Shown here piece by piece: positions 26,249 to 35,718 of a stretch of DNA of 64,000 nt; position 1 is the first letter of the stretch, and each line of letters begins with the position of its first letter. A model generated the notes under the pieces. It was not told the origin of the DNA. It worked only from the letters and a program-made list of their open reading frames with translations, and made no database searches. A program made the translations under genes and the position numbers. The DNA lies in contig OZ244148.1 of NCBI GenBank assembly GCA_965216255.1, positions 2,604,001 to 2,668,000 of the forward strand. Reading direction: 5' to 3'. The stretch is from G965216255 sp965216255. Its GTDB lineage: Bacteria; Bacteroidota; Rhodothermia; Rhodothermales; Bin80.

Positions 26249-27723
26249 CTACCTGGCATTGTAAAAGGCCAGGAAGGTCTGCCCATTCAGCACGCGCTGC
26301 AGGTACAGGGCCAGCTCACGCGCGTGGTAATCTCCCCACCTAGTAGCTTCGCCACACGCCACAGTACGCCCCGGGGGTACGTAATCCCACCGCTTCGGCC
26401 AGTGATACACGCTGTGCAGAAGCAGCCCGTGGTGATCCGGGTCCGCACACAAATACGGCTCGCCAAAGAGGGTGTTCGCGATCGTCAGACCCGCATTCCA
26501 ATAGCGCGCCCCCGCCCTTCTGTTTCCCAGATGGCGCCCAACACGAAGCAGTCCCTGCGCGGCAATTGCTGCGGCTGAACTGTCAACGGGCTCATGGCCA
26601 TTGAACGAATCAGCAGGACAGCCCAGGTAATCTCCCAGGTGCTTAAGTCCCGGCGCTCCCGTGTCCCAATAGGGCACTCCGCACGCCGGCGTATTCTCCA
26701 AATAAAATTCACACGTCGCACGCAGCGGTCCTTCACACAGCTCCGCCGGGCCATTGCGACCACCATAGGGTGCTGCCTCTTCAGCAGAAAGCGTACCCAC
26801 ATATTCAAGCAATTCTCCGTACCCGCACATGATCCACGCCAGGCCGCGCGTCCACGTACTATAGGGCGCGTACCCCTGCTGCGTAGCGGCACACCGGTAG
26901 GAACCGGACTTGACGTTAAAGAGACTCTCGTGTGCGACGCGCCCGCCCACGTCGTAGCCATCACGGCCTTCGCCGTAATAAACGGTGTAGTGCGCCGTAG
27001 TACGGGCATGCTGAACGAACCGCTCTAGGAATGATATCCGCCTGTCTTGGTCCACGGTCAGGCTGTGGGCCAAGACAGGGAGCGCAGAGACCGTATGATT
27101 TCCGCAAAAAGGGAATGCGGGCCGTTGAAGGAATAGATGAAGCCGTCACCGCCCTGAATGCGCGTCCATCGCCGTGCCTGCACGGCGCCGCTGCACCGAA
27201 GCGCCAGTCGGTAGAATGCCTGCTCCCACGCATCCTGCGCCATCCGTCCTTCCGTCATGAGGCGGAGCAAATTGCCGTACGTGCTGACATTGGTAAAGCC
27301 GTGGTCATGCACGCCAAAATGTGTCATGTGGGCCGCCATGCGCTCTAGCGTCTGCCGACGGCCCAATTCCAGAAAGGATTCCTCGCCCGTGGCATCATAT
27401 TGCAGAAGGGCCCCTCCGGTCTGAAAGCCCTGCGTCCATTCCGTCCAGCCGCGCGTAGCATAGCGGCCCTTCACCGTATGTACAGGCGCACCGTGCATGG
27501 TATTGAAATCCCGCTCAATAGCCCGGATCTTTACTGCGGAAGTGCTCCACAGCCTGTCAACCTTAGTTAACAGGGTCGTCTTTGTGGGTGGCTGACCCAG
27601 ATTAATCACGGCCGTGCACGGATTACGGGCTGGGGCGTATGAACTACGGTTTGCCACGCATACGAAATGCGGCAGCTTGTTCGTTATACGTAGGTTTACC
27701 GGCATGGGGCATACGACTTTCAC
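26249..27723 (-). pseudogene. GH88 unsaturated glucuronyl hydrolase gene with a frameshift
   Basis: The 5' part (27723 down to about 27085) reads RGWTEWTQGFQTGGALLQYD and DGFIYSFNGPHSLFAEIIRS, then runs into TAG. The 3' part resumes in another frame as LAHSLTVDQDRRISFLER, and contains YYGEGRDGYDVGGRVAHES, QQGYAPYSTWTRGLAWIMCG and GHEPVDSSAAAIAAQGLLR. The DSSAAAIAA segment and the TRGLAW tryptophan motif are hallmarks of GH88/GH105 enzymes. These remove the unsaturated uronic acid left by polysaccharide lyases. Only one frame change is needed, so the gene may be newly inactivated or the base may be misread. KDG kinase and KDPG aldolase, which finish this pathway, are 7 kb away. Confidence 0.8.
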
Positions 27724-27793
27724 GAAATTGGAGCCTGGACCGGTAATAGGCGTTAAAGCGCCGGTTTCTTACGATCACCCCATTCTGCTTACG

Positions 27794-28717
27794 ATGATTG
27801 AGGTACGTAACCTTACGAAGACGTACGGCCCCGAGCGGGCCGTCGATTCCATTACATTTCAGATCCGACAGGGAGAAGTCGTAGGCTTCCTTGGGCCAAA
27901 CGGCGCGGGCAAGACCACGACCATGAAGGTGATAACGGGCTACCTGCCCCCTACAGAAGGCACAGTCCTGATAGACGGCATGGACGTGCGGGAGCAGTCG
28001 CTTGCCATACGGGAGCGCATCGGCTATCTGCCGGAGAGTACGCCTCTGTACCGGGACATGGTCACCTACGACTACCTGACTTTCGTTGCAGCCATGCGCG
28101 GCGTTGCACCCGAGAAACGCAAGCCGCGCATTGCTGAAATGGCGCATGCGTGCGGCCTTGGAGAAGTGCTCAGCAAGCGCATTGACGCGCTTTCGAAGGG
28201 CTACCGACAGCGCGTGGGCTTGGCCCAAGCCATGATCCACGATCCGCCCATCCTCCTCCTGGACGAGCCGACCTCCGGACTGGATCCCAACCAAATCGCG
28301 GAAATCCGGGAGCTCATCAAGGCCCTGGGCCGCGAAAAAACAGTCGTGTTGTCTACCCACATTCTTCCAGAAGTGCAGGCCTCCTGCGATCGCGTGCTCA
28401 TCATCCACCGGGGCAGGCTCGTGGCGGACGGCACCCCGCAGGATTTGCAGTCCAGCTTCGCGGGCGAGCAGCGTATCCAGTATGGCGTCCTGGCTCCGGC
28501 TGCAGAAGTTACCGGCGCGCTCTCGGACTGGAAGCACGTGCGCGTAGTGAGCCAGCAAACTGGCGCCGACAGCGAAACGCTGCTTAGCCTTGCCGCAGAC
28601 GGAGACATCCGTGCGTCCCTGTTTCATCTCGCCGTAGAGAGGGACTGGACGATGACGGAGTTGCATCTAGACAGCGCCAATCTCGAGGATGTCTTCCGGC
28701 AACTGACCTCGGCCTAG
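27794..28717 (+). CDS. ABC transporter ATP-binding protein (GldA-like)
   Basis: This 307-aa ATPase has Walker A GPNGAGKTTTM, signature LSKGYRQRVGLAQAM, Walker B ILLLDEPTSGLD and switch His in LSTHILPEV. The start MIEVRNLTKTYG fits the family; the longer open frame upstream overlaps the divergent GH88 gene. It is followed 59 bp later by the permease and then by GldG-like and DUF4340 genes. This is the gldA-gldF-gldG arrangement of Bacteroidota, needed for gliding in Flavobacterium but also present in non-gliders. Here it more likely drives a lipoprotein- or wall-related export process. Confidence 0.88.
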   Translation: MIEVRNLTKTYGPERAVDSITFQIRQGEVVGFLGPNGAGKTTTMKVITGYLPPTEGTVLIDGMDVREQSLAIRERIGYLPESTPLYRDMVTYDYLTFVAAMRGVAPEKRKPRIAEMAHACGLGEVLSKRIDALSKGYRQRVGLAQAMIHDPPILLLDEPTSGLDPNQIAEIRELIKALGREKTVVLSTHILPEVQASCDRVLIIHRGRLVADGTPQDLQSSFAGEQRIQYGVLAPAAEVTGALSDWKHVRVVSQQTGADSETLLSLAADGDIRASLFHLAVERDWTMTELHLDSANLEDVFRQLTSA

Positions 28718-28776
28718 CACAGCGCTGGATCCTCTAGAAATTCGGAGTATTCCGCCATTCCATACCACGAGCAGTC

Positions 28777-29484
28777 ATGCAAGAAACCTGGACCCTGACG
28801 AAGCGCGAGTTGCGAGCATATTTCGACGGACCGGCCGCCTATGTAGTATTGAGCGTGTTCTTGGCCATCACCGGCTGGTTTTTCGGAAATGCCCTATTCC
28901 TACAGAACGTGGCCTCGCTTCGCTCCGTTTTTTCCATTGCACCATTTATCTTCCTCTTTTTCATTCCGGCGCTTACAATGGCGACGTTTGCAGAAGAGCG
29001 GCGGGCCGGCACACTTGAGCTATTGCTCACCTTCCCGGTCCGGGACTGGCAGGTGATCGCGGGCAAGTTGGCGGCTGTGGCCATCTTCCTTCTTGTTGCC
29101 ATTGGTCTTACCGGCATCTACGCCATCACGGTCGCCCTGCTCGGTGACCTGGACTTTGGAGCTACGCTTGGGGGCTACCTGGGGCTCTTCCTGCTCGGAC
29201 TCACTTACGCGGCCATAGGCATCTGTGCCTCCAGTCTTACCCGCAATCAGATCGTCGCCTTCATCCTTGGTTTTGCGATTATCTTTGCACTCTTTCTGCT
29301 GGACAAGGTGACGGATTTTGTGCCGGGATGGCTCGGTACGCTCATGCAGTACCTGGGTGCCGATTTCCATTACCAGAACCTGATGCGGGGCGTCATTGAC
29401 ACGCGCGACGTACTCTACTACGCCTCGGTGACAGGCTTCGCCTTCCTGCTTACGACCTATACGCTTGCCAAACGGCCGGAATAA
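28777..29484 (+). CDS. ABC-2 type permease (GldF-like)
   Basis: This 235-aa membrane protein has six hydrophobic segments, beginning AAYVVLSVFLAITGWFFG. It has the ABC-2 features LRAYFDGPAAYV at the N-terminus and FAEERRAGTLELLLTFPV before TM3, the latter a recognisable motif of GldF/NosY-type permeases. It lies between the ATPase and the GldG-like gene, which starts 13 bp after its stop. Confidence 0.87.
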   Translation: MQETWTLTKRELRAYFDGPAAYVVLSVFLAITGWFFGNALFLQNVASLRSVFSIAPFIFLFFIPALTMATFAEERRAGTLELLLTFPVRDWQVIAGKLAAVAIFLLVAIGLTGIYAITVALLGDLDFGATLGGYLGLFLLGLTYAAIGICASSLTRNQIVAFILGFAIIFALFLLDKVTDFVPGWLGTLMQYLGADFHYQNLMRGVIDTRDVLYYASVTGFAFLLTTYTLAKRPE

Positions 29485-29497
29485 AACTATTGAAACC

Positions 29498-31015
29498 ATG
29501 AAGAGAGACTGGACCTCCCAAACCGGCTTACTGCTAGTAGGGGGCATCCTGGTCGTCGTCAATCTTATCGGGCTCAACCTATTCGGTCGGCTCGACTGGA
29601 CCGACGACCGGGTGTATTCCCTGTCCCGGGCCTCCATAGAACTTGTCGAAGACCTCGTGGACCCTATCACCATCACGGCCTTCTTCACTTCGGACCTGCC
29701 TGCACAGTTCGCCACCAACCGCCGGTTCCTGAAAGACAAGTTGGATGACTATCGCGCCTACGGCGGCCAAAACGTGCAGTACCGCTTCGCTGACCCGGCG
29801 GAAGACGAAGCACTGCGCGCCGAGGCGGCCCGCTACAACATACCCGCCGTTCAGATACAGGTCATAGAGAGCGACAACGTACAGCTCAAGAATGCCTATA
29901 TGGGCGTGGCCATTCAATATGAAGACCAGCGGGAATCGATCCCGGTGATTGAAGATCTGGCACGCCTGGAGTATGACCTAACCAGCGCCATACGCCGGCT
30001 TACGCGGCAACGGAACCCGGTTGCCGCCTTCCTGACGGGCCACGGAGAACCGGATCCCTTGCAGGACATGCCCGCGCTGCATCAGGGCCTTTCTTCAAAC
30101 TATGAAACCACTACCGTGGAAGCCGCGGACCTGTCCGGTGCCTCTAGCCCGGACGTGCTGCTGGTCGTGGCACCCACCGACACCGTCCCGGATGCTGACC
30201 TCCGTGCCATGGACGAATACGTAATGAACGGAGGCCGGCTGGGACTATTGATCAACCGCGTTGCAGCCAATCTGCAAGTGGGCCAGGCTGCAGAACTGAA
30301 TATTGGGCTGGGCGTGCTGCTTGACACCTACGGCGCCTCCCTCCTTCCAAACCTCATCATGGACGAGAAGAGCTCTGTGGTGACGATGCAACGGAGGCAG
30401 GGCATGTTCAACATTTCCCAGCAGATCGAATACCCCCTGCTGCCGGTTGCAAGCAGCTTCAATCCCGCCAACCCGATGGTCAATCGGCTCCGGGACGTCA
30501 TGTTCTATTTCGTCAGCTCCATCGACACTTCCCGGGCCATTCCAGAGGGTGTTACGATGCAGCCGCTTGTCTACTCATCCAACCGCAGCGGCGTGCAGCA
30601 GGGCTTTTTCATGCTGCAGCCAACGCAGTCAACGGCCGCGCTTTCCGGTGGACCATATACCCTTGCTGCGGCCTATACCGGCACATTTCCCAGTGCGTTC
30701 ATACCAGGGCGCACGAGCATGCCCGCGCGGCTCGTGGTTGTGGGCGACGGCGATTTCTTGAATGAATCCATTCTTGGCGCCGTAGGCAGCAATACCGAAT
30801 TCGGCCTCAACATGGTAGACTGGCTGGCGCAGGACGAGGCGCTACTGGCAATTCGATCCAAGAGCATCGAGCCGCGGGGACTGCGCGAAACACCGGAAGG
30901 CCTTCGGCCACTTATCAAGTATGGCAACATGGTGGGGCCGCTCCTTCTGATTATCCTCTTCGGTTTCGGGCGCTGGCGCAAGAGAAGGAACCGCCAGATT
31001 GTCGTCCTAAAATAG
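29498..31015 (+). CDS. GldG-family (DUF4350/ABC-type uncharacterised transport) membrane protein
   Basis: This 505-aa protein has one N-terminal membrane segment (LLLVGGILVVVNLIGLNLFG) followed by YSLSRASIELVEDLVDPI, the classic GldG start. A large periplasmic domain with a glutamine-amidotransferase-like fold follows (AAFLTGHGEPDP). The C-terminus has a second membrane helix (MVGPLLLIILFGFGRWRKRR) and a basic cytoplasmic tail. The ATG at 29498 is preferred because the longer frame overlaps the permease. It should form a complex with the ABC subunits. Confidence 0.85.
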   Translation: MKRDWTSQTGLLLVGGILVVVNLIGLNLFGRLDWTDDRVYSLSRASIELVEDLVDPITITAFFTSDLPAQFATNRRFLKDKLDDYRAYGGQNVQYRFADPAEDEALRAEAARYNIPAVQIQVIESDNVQLKNAYMGVAIQYEDQRESIPVIEDLARLEYDLTSAIRRLTRQRNPVAAFLTGHGEPDPLQDMPALHQGLSSNYETTTVEAADLSGASSPDVLLVVAPTDTVPDADLRAMDEYVMNGGRLGLLINRVAANLQVGQAAELNIGLGVLLDTYGASLLPNLIMDEKSSVVTMQRRQGMFNISQQIEYPLLPVASSFNPANPMVNRLRDVMFYFVSSIDTSRAIPEGVTMQPLVYSSNRSGVQQGFFMLQPTQSTAALSGGPYTLAAAYTGTFPSAFIPGRTSMPARLVVVGDGDFLNESILGAVGSNTEFGLNMVDWLAQDEALLAIRSKSIEPRGLRETPEGLRPLIKYGNMVGPLLLIILFGFGRWRKRRNRQIVVLK

Positions 31016-31043
31016 ACCTTAACCTGCTAGCGTATCTAGAGCC

Positions 31044-31922
31044 ATGAAGCAAAAGTATTTACTGCTGCTCCTCGGAGCTTTGATCGTGCTTTTGGCGATA
31101 AATTATTTCGTGGATGACTTCGGGCCCGATGCCTCCACCATAAAGGTGCCGGAGATCTCCATCCCCGCAGACGAAATCGAGCGGCTTGGCATAGTAACCC
31201 AGACGGTATCCCTTGTCCTCGCGCGCGAGGGTCAGACTTGGATGCTTCAGCAGCCGATGTCTTTTCTAAGTGATTCCACGACAGTAAGCCGGCTGGTGCG
31301 CGAGCTGGGGGAGGTTGAACTTGAATCGGTCGCTTCCAACAGTCCAGACCGGTACGAACACTACGGTGTAGACTCTTCCGCCATATTGGTGGAGGCAATC
31401 TGGCCGAACGGTGCACGTCGCCTCTTTATTGGCGACCCTGGGCCCGATTATCAGTCAGTTTACGTGAGAGTGGACGATGACCCGCGCGTCTTCGCCACGC
31501 GGGGTCGCGTGTCCGTTCCGGAAGAACTGGACCGATGGCGGGATAAGCGCATTATCGAATTGCCTGTTGCCGCCGTTCAGTCCGTGGCGGTCGTACGGCC
31601 GGGCGGCAGCTACGAGGTAGTGCTTGGATCAACCGGCTGGCAGATGGACGGAAACGCAGCAGATAGCGCTGCCGTTGTCTCGTGGCTGCGCCGATTCGAT
31701 CCCATGCGGGCGGACGGCTTCTTCGACAACATTCCACCCGGAGTCCTTGAAGATGCGACGCATCAGCTATCCATTCGCACGGCCGCCGGAACGACTGAGT
31801 TGCTTCGCCTTATGGAATATGAGGACGCGCTCGCGCTCACAACAGCCGAGGAAAAGGCGACCTTCCGGCTTCTTAAGAGCCGGATCGATTCTTTCTTCCC
31901 CGATCCCGAATCACTCCAATAG
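31044..31922 (+). CDS. DUF4340 domain protein
   Basis: This 292-aa protein has an N-terminal membrane anchor (KYLLLLLGALIVLLAINYFV) followed by repeated beta-hairpin modules (VTQTVSLVLAREGQTWML..., VAAVQSVAVVRPGG...) typical of DUF4340. Such genes regularly follow gldG-like genes and are thought to belong to the same envelope complex. It ends 8 bp before htpG. Confidence 0.82.
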   Translation: MKQKYLLLLLGALIVLLAINYFVDDFGPDASTIKVPEISIPADEIERLGIVTQTVSLVLAREGQTWMLQQPMSFLSDSTTVSRLVRELGEVELESVASNSPDRYEHYGVDSSAILVEAIWPNGARRLFIGDPGPDYQSVYVRVDDDPRVFATRGRVSVPEELDRWRDKRIIELPVAAVQSVAVVRPGGSYEVVLGSTGWQMDGNAADSAAVVSWLRRFDPMRADGFFDNIPPGVLEDATHQLSIRTAAGTTELLRLMEYEDALALTTAEEKATFRLLKSRIDSFFPDPESLQ

Positions 31923-31930
31923 GACTCCCC

Positions 31931-33796
31931 ATGTCCGATAACCAGCCGTCGGCGGCCCAGGAGTTCGAGTATCGCGCCGAGATGCAGCAGCTATTGCATC
32001 TCATTGTGCACTCGCTTTATACCCATCAGGAAATTTTTCTGCGTGAACTCCTTTCGAATGCGTCCGACGCACTCAACAAGGTGCGCTATCGCCAGCTGTC
32101 CGACCACACACTTGAAGACGAAGAATACCGGATCACAATAACGCTCGATTCCGATGCCAATACGATTGCGATAGAGGACACGGGCATCGGCATGACGCAT
32201 GAGGATCTAACCGAACGCATCGGCACCATCGCCAGTAGCGGTACGCTCGCCTTTCTTGATGAGCTGAAGAATTCGGACAAGCCCATTGATGCGCACCTGA
32301 TCGGGCAGTTCGGCGTCGGATTCTATGCCAGCTTTATGGTCGCGGAAGAGATCGTGGTCGAGACGCGGCATGCGGGGCAGGACGCCCAGGGCTATCGATG
32401 GCGTTCGAACGGTGCCGGCCGCTATTCCATTGAACCCATCGAGCGAGAGAATCGGGGCACCAGGATAGTCCTCCATCTGAAAGAGGATGCCAAGGAATTC
32501 AACGAGGCATATCGCCTAAAGCAGGTCATACGCAAGTACTCTAACTTCGTCGATTTCCCAATCTACTTGGGAGACGAGCAGGTAAACACAGTAAAGGCCC
32601 TCTGGCGAAAGCCAAGAGAGAGCATCTCAGACGAAGAGCGCAGCGATTTCTACAAGTTCGTATCCAACGATTATCAGGATCCGCTCGGCCACAGCCACCT
32701 ACACATAGAGGGGCTTGTCAATTTTGATGCCCTGCTCTTTGTGCCTTCCAAAGCCCCCGTTGGACTCTTTCGCGACGAAGAACAGAGGACCATCCACCTG
32801 TACTCTTCCGGCGTTTTTATCCAGGACGATGCACGTGAGCTTCTTCCCGACTACCTGCGTTTCTTGCGCGGCGTAGTCGACACGGACGACCTACCCCTAA
32901 ACGTGTCAAGGGAGGTAACGCAGAAGAGCCCGGTAACGACCAAGATCCGATCCACGCTCACTCACAAGATCCTCGGCATGCTGCAGGAATGGGCGGACGA
33001 GGAAGACGGCCGCTTTGCAACATTCTTCGCGGAATTCGGATCGTTCTTCAAGACGGGGATAGCAACCGAATTTTCACGCAGAAACGAATATCTCGAGCTG
33101 CTTCGCTACCCGTCCACGAAAGCTGAGCACGATAAGACCACTTCGCTGAAGGATTATGTTGCCCGCATGCAGGAGGATCAGGATTCCATCTACTTCCTCC
33201 TGGCGGATAACTTGGATGCAGCCCTTCGAAGTCCCAACCTGGAGTACTTCAAAAAGAAGGATATTGAAGTCCTGCTCATGGTGGACCCTGTCGATGTCTT
33301 TTCCGTCATGCACCTGCAGGCCTACAACGGGAAGTCATTGCAGAGTATCGAGCAGGCGGACCTGGACCTTCAGGCTGAGGACGACGGCGCGCTGTCCTAC
33401 GAGGCCATTGACAGCCTCCTGGCCCTCTTTCGGATCAGCCTTGGTGACAGAATACTGGACGTGAAGGCTTCCAAGCGCCTGGTGGATTCGGCCGCCACCC
33501 TCGTCGTGAGTTCGGAGGGCATGAATTCGCAGATGGAGCGAATGATGAAAATGATGAACCAGGATTTTGCATCCTCCAAGAAGATCCTGGAAATAAATAC
33601 GGCACACCCCCTCATGAAGAATATCTGGGCGCTCAAAGAGGCAGGCGACCAGGGCGAGCTAGTTGAAAAGGCTATCTGGCAGGTGTACGAAGGCGCCCTG
33701 CTAATAGACGGGAATCTGGCGCAGACAGCCGGTTTCGTCGAGCGCATGACCGATCTCATGGTAGCGGCTACCAAAGCCTCCCAACCACAGATCTAG
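31931..33796 (+). CDS. htpG: Molecular chaperone HtpG (Hsp90)
   Basis: This 621-aa Hsp90 has all N-terminal ATPase signatures: FLRELLSNASDALNKVR, ITIEDTGIGMT-like DTGIGMTHEDL, GTIASSGT and GQFGVGFYASFMVAEE. The middle domain (LPLNVSREVTQ) and C-terminal dimerisation region are present, so the length is normal. It assists protein folding in the cytoplasm. It follows the DUF4340 gene by 8 bp and precedes the ROK kinase by 6 bp, so it is probably co-transcribed. Confidence 0.97.
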   Translation: MSDNQPSAAQEFEYRAEMQQLLHLIVHSLYTHQEIFLRELLSNASDALNKVRYRQLSDHTLEDEEYRITITLDSDANTIAIEDTGIGMTHEDLTERIGTIASSGTLAFLDELKNSDKPIDAHLIGQFGVGFYASFMVAEEIVVETRHAGQDAQGYRWRSNGAGRYSIEPIERENRGTRIVLHLKEDAKEFNEAYRLKQVIRKYSNFVDFPIYLGDEQVNTVKALWRKPRESISDEERSDFYKFVSNDYQDPLGHSHLHIEGLVNFDALLFVPSKAPVGLFRDEEQRTIHLYSSGVFIQDDARELLPDYLRFLRGVVDTDDLPLNVSREVTQKSPVTTKIRSTLTHKILGMLQEWADEEDGRFATFFAEFGSFFKTGIATEFSRRNEYLELLRYPSTKAEHDKTTSLKDYVARMQEDQDSIYFLLADNLDAALRSPNLEYFKKKDIEVLLMVDPVDVFSVMHLQAYNGKSLQSIEQADLDLQAEDDGALSYEAIDSLLALFRISLGDRILDVKASKRLVDSAATLVVSSEGMNSQMERMMKMMNQDFASSKKILEINTAHPLMKNIWALKEAGDQGELVEKAIWQVYEGALLIDGNLAQTAGFVERMTDLMVAATKASQPQI

Positions 33797-33802
33797 GCGA
33801 TC

Positions 33803-34693
33803 ATGCCCGAGCCACGCCTGTATGGCGGGATAGAGGCAGGCGGCACAAAATTTGTCTGCGCCATAGGCAGTGGACCGGATGACGTCCGCGCCATTGCGAG
33901 GTTTCCGACCCGTTCCCCAAACGAAACGCTGGCCGAGGCCGTAGCCTTTTTTCGGGCACAACCGGCGTTGCCTGCCGCCATTGGCATCGGCTCGTTTGGC
34001 CCAGTAGATCCCCGACCTGACTCGCCCACTTACGGCTTCATAACGGATACGCCAAAGATCGGTTGGGCGAACACGGACGTTGCCGGTACCGTCAGGCGGG
34101 CCCTCTCCGTGCCCGTAGAGTTTGATACAGATGTCAACGCGGCCGCCCTCGGAGAGCACCGCTGGGGAGCGGCCCAGGACGTGGGCACTATGCTATACCT
34201 GACCGTGGGCACGGGTATAGGCGGCGGAGCACTAATCCACGGACGCCGCCTCCACGGGCTCATGCATCCCGAAATGGGCCATGTCTTCTTGCCCCGTGCG
34301 GCGGGTGATGACTTTGAAGGCATTTGCCCATTCCATGGGAACTGCCTCGAGGGACTTGCCGCGGGGCCTGCCCTGCAGGCGCGCTGGGGCCGCGCTGCGA
34401 CTGAATTGGAAACGAACCACCCGGCGTGGGGCATGGAAGCCTATTACCTAGGCCTTGCCATCGTGGGCTTCGTGCTGACGCTCTCACCTGAGCGTATCAT
34501 CCTGGGCGGCAGCGTAATGCAGCAGCAGCTCTTTCCCCTTATCCACGCCGTCGTACGCAGCCGCCTGAACGGCTATATCCGGAGACAGGACATTACACAG
34601 GGCATCGCACGCTATATCGTACCTCCGGGTCTAGGGGAGCTGGCCGGCGTTCTGGGATCCATGGCGCTCGCCGCCAACCAGCAGCTGACCTAG
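33803..34693 (+). CDS. ROK-family sugar kinase (fructokinase type)
   Basis: This 296-aa kinase begins GGIEAGGTKFVCAIG, the ROK phosphate-binding motif, and has VPVEFDTDVNAAALGEHRWG (catalytic D) and YLTVGTGIGGGALI. The structural zinc motif of the fructokinase branch is present (HPEMGH... CPFHGNCLEG). It should phosphorylate fructose or another hexose. The stop codon lies in the palindrome CTAG and overlaps the stop of the convergent KDG kinase. Confidence 0.88.
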   Translation: MPEPRLYGGIEAGGTKFVCAIGSGPDDVRAIARFPTRSPNETLAEAVAFFRAQPALPAAIGIGSFGPVDPRPDSPTYGFITDTPKIGWANTDVAGTVRRALSVPVEFDTDVNAAALGEHRWGAAQDVGTMLYLTVGTGIGGGALIHGRRLHGLMHPEMGHVFLPRAAGDDFEGICPFHGNCLEGLAAGPALQARWGRAATELETNHPAWGMEAYYLGLAIVGFVLTLSPERIILGGSVMQQQLFPLIHAVVRSRLNGYIRRQDITQGIARYIVPPGLGELAGVLGSMALAANQQLT

Positions 34694-35718
34694 CGATCAA
34701 CACGACCCGAACCGCTGCCAAAAGCCAGCTTTTCCACTTCCTGCGCGGTCACCAGGTTGAAGTCACCGCGAATCGAGTGCTTAAGGCAGCTTGCGGCAAC
34801 AGCGAATTCTAGGGCCTGCCGGGTATCGGACTTTCGGAGCAGTCCGTAGATCAGCCCGCCTGCAAAGGAGTCACCCGCTCCCACGCGATCCACCACCTGT
34901 ATGTCATAGCGGCGGGACCGGTAGGGTGTGCTGCAGTCGCGATCATCAAGCATGAGCGCGCTCCAACCATTGTGTGAGGCAGAAAAGCTCTCACGCAGCG
35001 TTATCGCTACCGCCGAGAAGCCGCAGGTGGCCTTCAACGTACGCGCCATGGCCGCATAGCTGGCCTCATCCAGCGTGGCCGTCTCAACATCTGTATGCGC
35101 CGCTTTCATTCCGAGGCTCCGCTGGACATCTTCCTCATTGGCGATACACACATCTACGTATTCCATAAGCGGTCGCATGGCCTTTTGCGCGTCACATTCC
35201 GACCAGAGTTTTTTGCGGTAGTTCAGATCGCAGCTCACGGTGGCACCGGCATCCTGGGCCGCACGGCAGGCAAGCTCCACGGCTGCTCTGGGCCCCTCGC
35301 CCAGGGCTGGCGTGATGCCCGACCAGTGAAACCACCGTGCTCCGTCCAGCGCCGCCTTCCAGTCCACGGCCTCCGGATTAAGCGTGCTGAATGCAGAGTG
35401 TGCGCGGTCATAAATGACCTGCGCAGCACGCTGGCTGGCCCCCGTCTCCAGATAATAGATGCCAATGCGATCGCCTCCACGCTGCACGTAATCCGTGACG
35501 ATGCCGTAGCGCCGAAGTTGGTCCACGGCCGCCTGACCCATGGCGTGTGCCGGCAAGCGCGTTATAACATACGTCTCTAGCCCATACTGCGCGAGTGAGG
35601 CCGCGACATTGGCTTCGCTGCCTCCGTAGGTTACCTCAAGAGTCACTGCCTGTGTGAAGCGGTCGTTCAAAGGCGGTGAGAGCCGGAGCATCAGCTCACC
35701 CAGTGTGCAGACTTTCAC
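34690..35718 (-). CDS. kdgK: 2-dehydro-3-deoxygluconokinase (PfkB family)
   Basis: This 342-aa PfkB kinase phosphorylates KDG, the product of uronic acid catabolism. The N-terminal VTYGGSEANVAASLAQYG and the C-terminal DRVGAGDSFAGGLIYGL (catalytic D in GAGDSFAG) are the two PfkB signatures. The start is a GTG overlapping the TGA of the upstream aldolase gene (GTGA), implying translational coupling. Together the pair makes the KDG to pyruvate plus glyceraldehyde-3-phosphate route. Confidence 0.88.
   Translation of the reverse strand: MKVCTLGELMLRLSPPLNDRFTQAVTLEVTYGGSEANVAASLAQYGLETYVITRLPAHAMGQAAVDQLRRYGIVTDYVQRGGDRIGIYYLETGASQRAAQVIYDRAHSAFSTLNPEAVDWKAALDGARWFHWSGITPALGEGPRAAVELACRAAQDAGATVSCDLNYRKKLWSECDAQKAMRPLMEYVDVCIANEEDVQRSLGMKAAHTDVETATLDEASYAAMARTLKATCGFSAVAITLRESFSASHNGWSALMLDDRDCSTPYRSRRYDIQVVDRVGAGDSFAGGLIYGLLRKSDTRQALEFAVAASCLKHSIRGDFNLVTAQEVEKLAFGSGSGRVDR

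Noticed and set aside
27644..28666. A 340-codon minus-strand frame opposite the ABC ATPase gene
   Set aside because: The plus strand encodes a complete ATPase with all motifs; the antisense frame is a codon-bias shadow.
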